From positions 1 to 34,271 of the forward strand of contig CAITGX010000179.1 of assembly GCA_903892045.1 (NCBI GenBank): a DNA stretch of 34,271 bases, read 5' to 3'. The stretch is from an uncultured Planctomycetota bacterium. Lineage in GTDB: Bacteria > Planctomycetota > UBA1135 > GCA-002686595. The position numbers and the translations under genes are program-made. The notes below the pieces were generated by a model. It made no database searches and was not told where the DNA came from. It was given only the letters and a program-made list of their open reading frames with translations. This document shows, one piece after another, positions 33,308 through 34,271 of the stretch (the stretch's first letter is position 1; each line of letters starts with the position of its first letter).

Positions 33308-34271
33308 CTAGAAGTCGATCCGGCGCAGTTTCCACAGGCCCAGCGCGATCACGGCCGCGACGAACGCGAGCGTCGTTCCGATCGAGAACCACGCGTTGAA
33401 CTGCCACGGGCCACTCCAGCCGAACTTGCGGTCGTAGCTGATGGCGCCCATCTGCCGCAGTTCCTCGCTCTGGATCGCGATGCCCGCCACGAAGGCGGTG
33501 GCCGCGGTCTCGCGCTCGTTGGCGCGTCCCCAGCCTGACTCGGCGTCGTAGTCGAGCGTCACGATGCGATCTCCCACTTGCAGCACCCAGCGACGCCGCA
33601 GGCGTTTCTCGCCGCCGCGATCCTCGACCCACTCGAAGCGATCGGCGTAGCGGCCCGAGATGTCGCTGCGCACCGGGTCCGTGCCGAGCTCCTTGCGCAG
33701 CTTCTTCACGAGCGAGCTGCGGGAGCCCGTGTCGTCGAGCGACTGGGAACGCAGCGTCCAGCGCGCCTCGCCCGCACCGTCGGGATGCGCCGCGAGCCAC
33801 TGCAGGCCATCGCCGCCAAACGAGCTGCGCGGCTCGCGGCGGAAGCCGCGCGGCGCCTCGGCGACGACCAGCCCGAGCTCGGTGTCCTCGAACTCCGGCT
33901 GAGTCTCGAGGGAGCGCCGCCACGAGCGCGCGATGCGCATGGCGTCGCGCGTCTTGGGCGCGATCACGTGGTATGTGCCGAGGCCGGCCTTGAGCAGGGT
34001 GAAGGCGCCAGAGTCCTGCTCCTGCTCGGAGGACTTGCCATCGGGACCCTTGGCGGTTTCCTCGAGCACCACGAGCTGCTCCCAGCCCGCGTGCATGCCG
34101 CAGTTGACGGGCATGAAGACGAGCGTGAGCAGGATCGCGCCGATGGTGTTGCGCGTGAACACCCCGACGGTGCACGAGATCGCGTGGAAGATCGCGAAGC
34201 CGTACATCAGGGCGAGGATGCTCCACAGGAGCCCGCTGTCGAACCAGCCCGAGCTCACGGCGAGGCCGAGC
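33308..34271 (-). CDS. ABC-2 type permease-like membrane protein, N-terminus outside the window
   Basis: About 320 residues are visible. The frame is open to the window edge, and the GTG in the ORF track (34256-34258) is probably internal. Two adjacent hydrophobic stretches (LLWSILALMYGFAIFHAIS and TIGAILLTLVFMPV) lead into a ~200-residue soluble loop (SSEQEQDSGAFTLLKAGLG onward). A final membrane helix follows (SIGTTLAFVAAVIALGLW), with a basic C-terminal tail KLRRIDF. The pattern, with VGVFTRNTIGAILLTLVF, looks like ABC-2 type efflux permeases of planctomycetes. It is a membrane component of an exporter whose ATPase would lie further upstream. Substrate unknown. Confidence 0.7.
   Translation of the reverse strand, partial: LGLAVSSGWFDSGLLWSILALMYGFAIFHAISCTVGVFTRNTIGAILLTLVFMPVNCGMHAGWEQLVVLEETAKGPDGKSSEQEQDSGAFTLLKAGLGTYHVIAPKTRDAMRIARSWRRSLETQPEFEDTELGLVVAEAPRGFRREPRSSFGGDGLQWLAAHPDGAGEARWTLRSQSLDDTGSRSSLVKKLRKELGTDPVRSDISGRYADRFEWVEDRGGEKRLRRRWVLQVGDRIVTLDYDAESGWGRANERETAATAFVAGIAIQSEELRQMGAISYDRKFGWSGPWQFNAWFSIGTTLAFVAAVIALGLWKLRRIDF

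Overview
The window is very GC-rich, densely coding chromosomal DNA. It holds 28 supportable protein genes (two cut by the window edges), no tRNA, rRNA, CRISPR array or insertion sequence, and no gene-free stretch longer than about 150 bases. The gene content points to a planctomycete (Planctomycetota). The signs are a serine/threonine kinase with a short N-terminal helper region, a secreted Cys-type sulfatase, an FG-GAP/ASPIC-UnbV lipoprotein, a HEAT plus VWA protein, and two DNRLRE-type secreted proteins whose C-terminal domain I associate with deep-branching planctomycetes. The taxonomic call is inference from protein style, not a computed placement.

Layout. 1-1200 (-): Ser/Thr kinase, cut at the left edge. 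1352-1897 (+): small lipoprotein. 1905-3854 (-): AMP-forming acetyl-CoA synthetase. 3965-4968 (-): PadR regulator and an overlapping four-helix membrane protein, preceded by a promoter flanked by twin palindromes. 5066-8058 (-): N-formylglutamate amidohydrolase-like enzyme and an ADP-forming acyl-CoA synthetase. 8177-12090 (+): B12-binding radical SAM protein, sulfatase, YajG-like lipoprotein. 12128-13444 (-): methionine gamma-lyase-like PLP enzyme. 13537-15754 (-): tandem DNRLRE proteins. 15814-17419 (-): TPR-zincin metallopeptidase and two BamE-like lipoproteins. 17501-23804 (+): 5'-nucleotidase-type lipoprotein, HEAT/VWA protein, and ASPIC/UnbV lipoprotein with a thioredoxin-like tail. 23874-28480 (+): enoyl-CoA hydratase, MDR oxidoreductase, 3-hydroxyacyl-CoA dehydrogenase, two unknown membrane-anchored proteins, YbjQ. 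28484-34271: glycolate oxidase genes glcD-glcE and glcF (-), interrupted by an oppositely oriented SDR gene, with an ABC-2 type permease fragment at the right edge.

Metabolically the window centres on acetyl-CoA and C2/C4 chemistry. It has two energetically different acetyl-CoA synthetases, a short beta-oxidation-like set and glycolate oxidation. Around these lies a large exported fraction (lipoproteins, sulfatase, DNRLRE proteins).

I see no clear undescribed defence or mobile system. The most interesting signals are: (1) TANNNT -10 boxes 6-10 nt before the start codon of six genes, which suggests widespread leaderless mRNAs alongside a second class with clear Shine-Dalgarno sites; (2) a steric-block operator pair at the padR promoter; (3) an ASPIC/UnbV protein fused to a cysteine-less thioredoxin-like domain, lying next to a HEAT/VWA protein.
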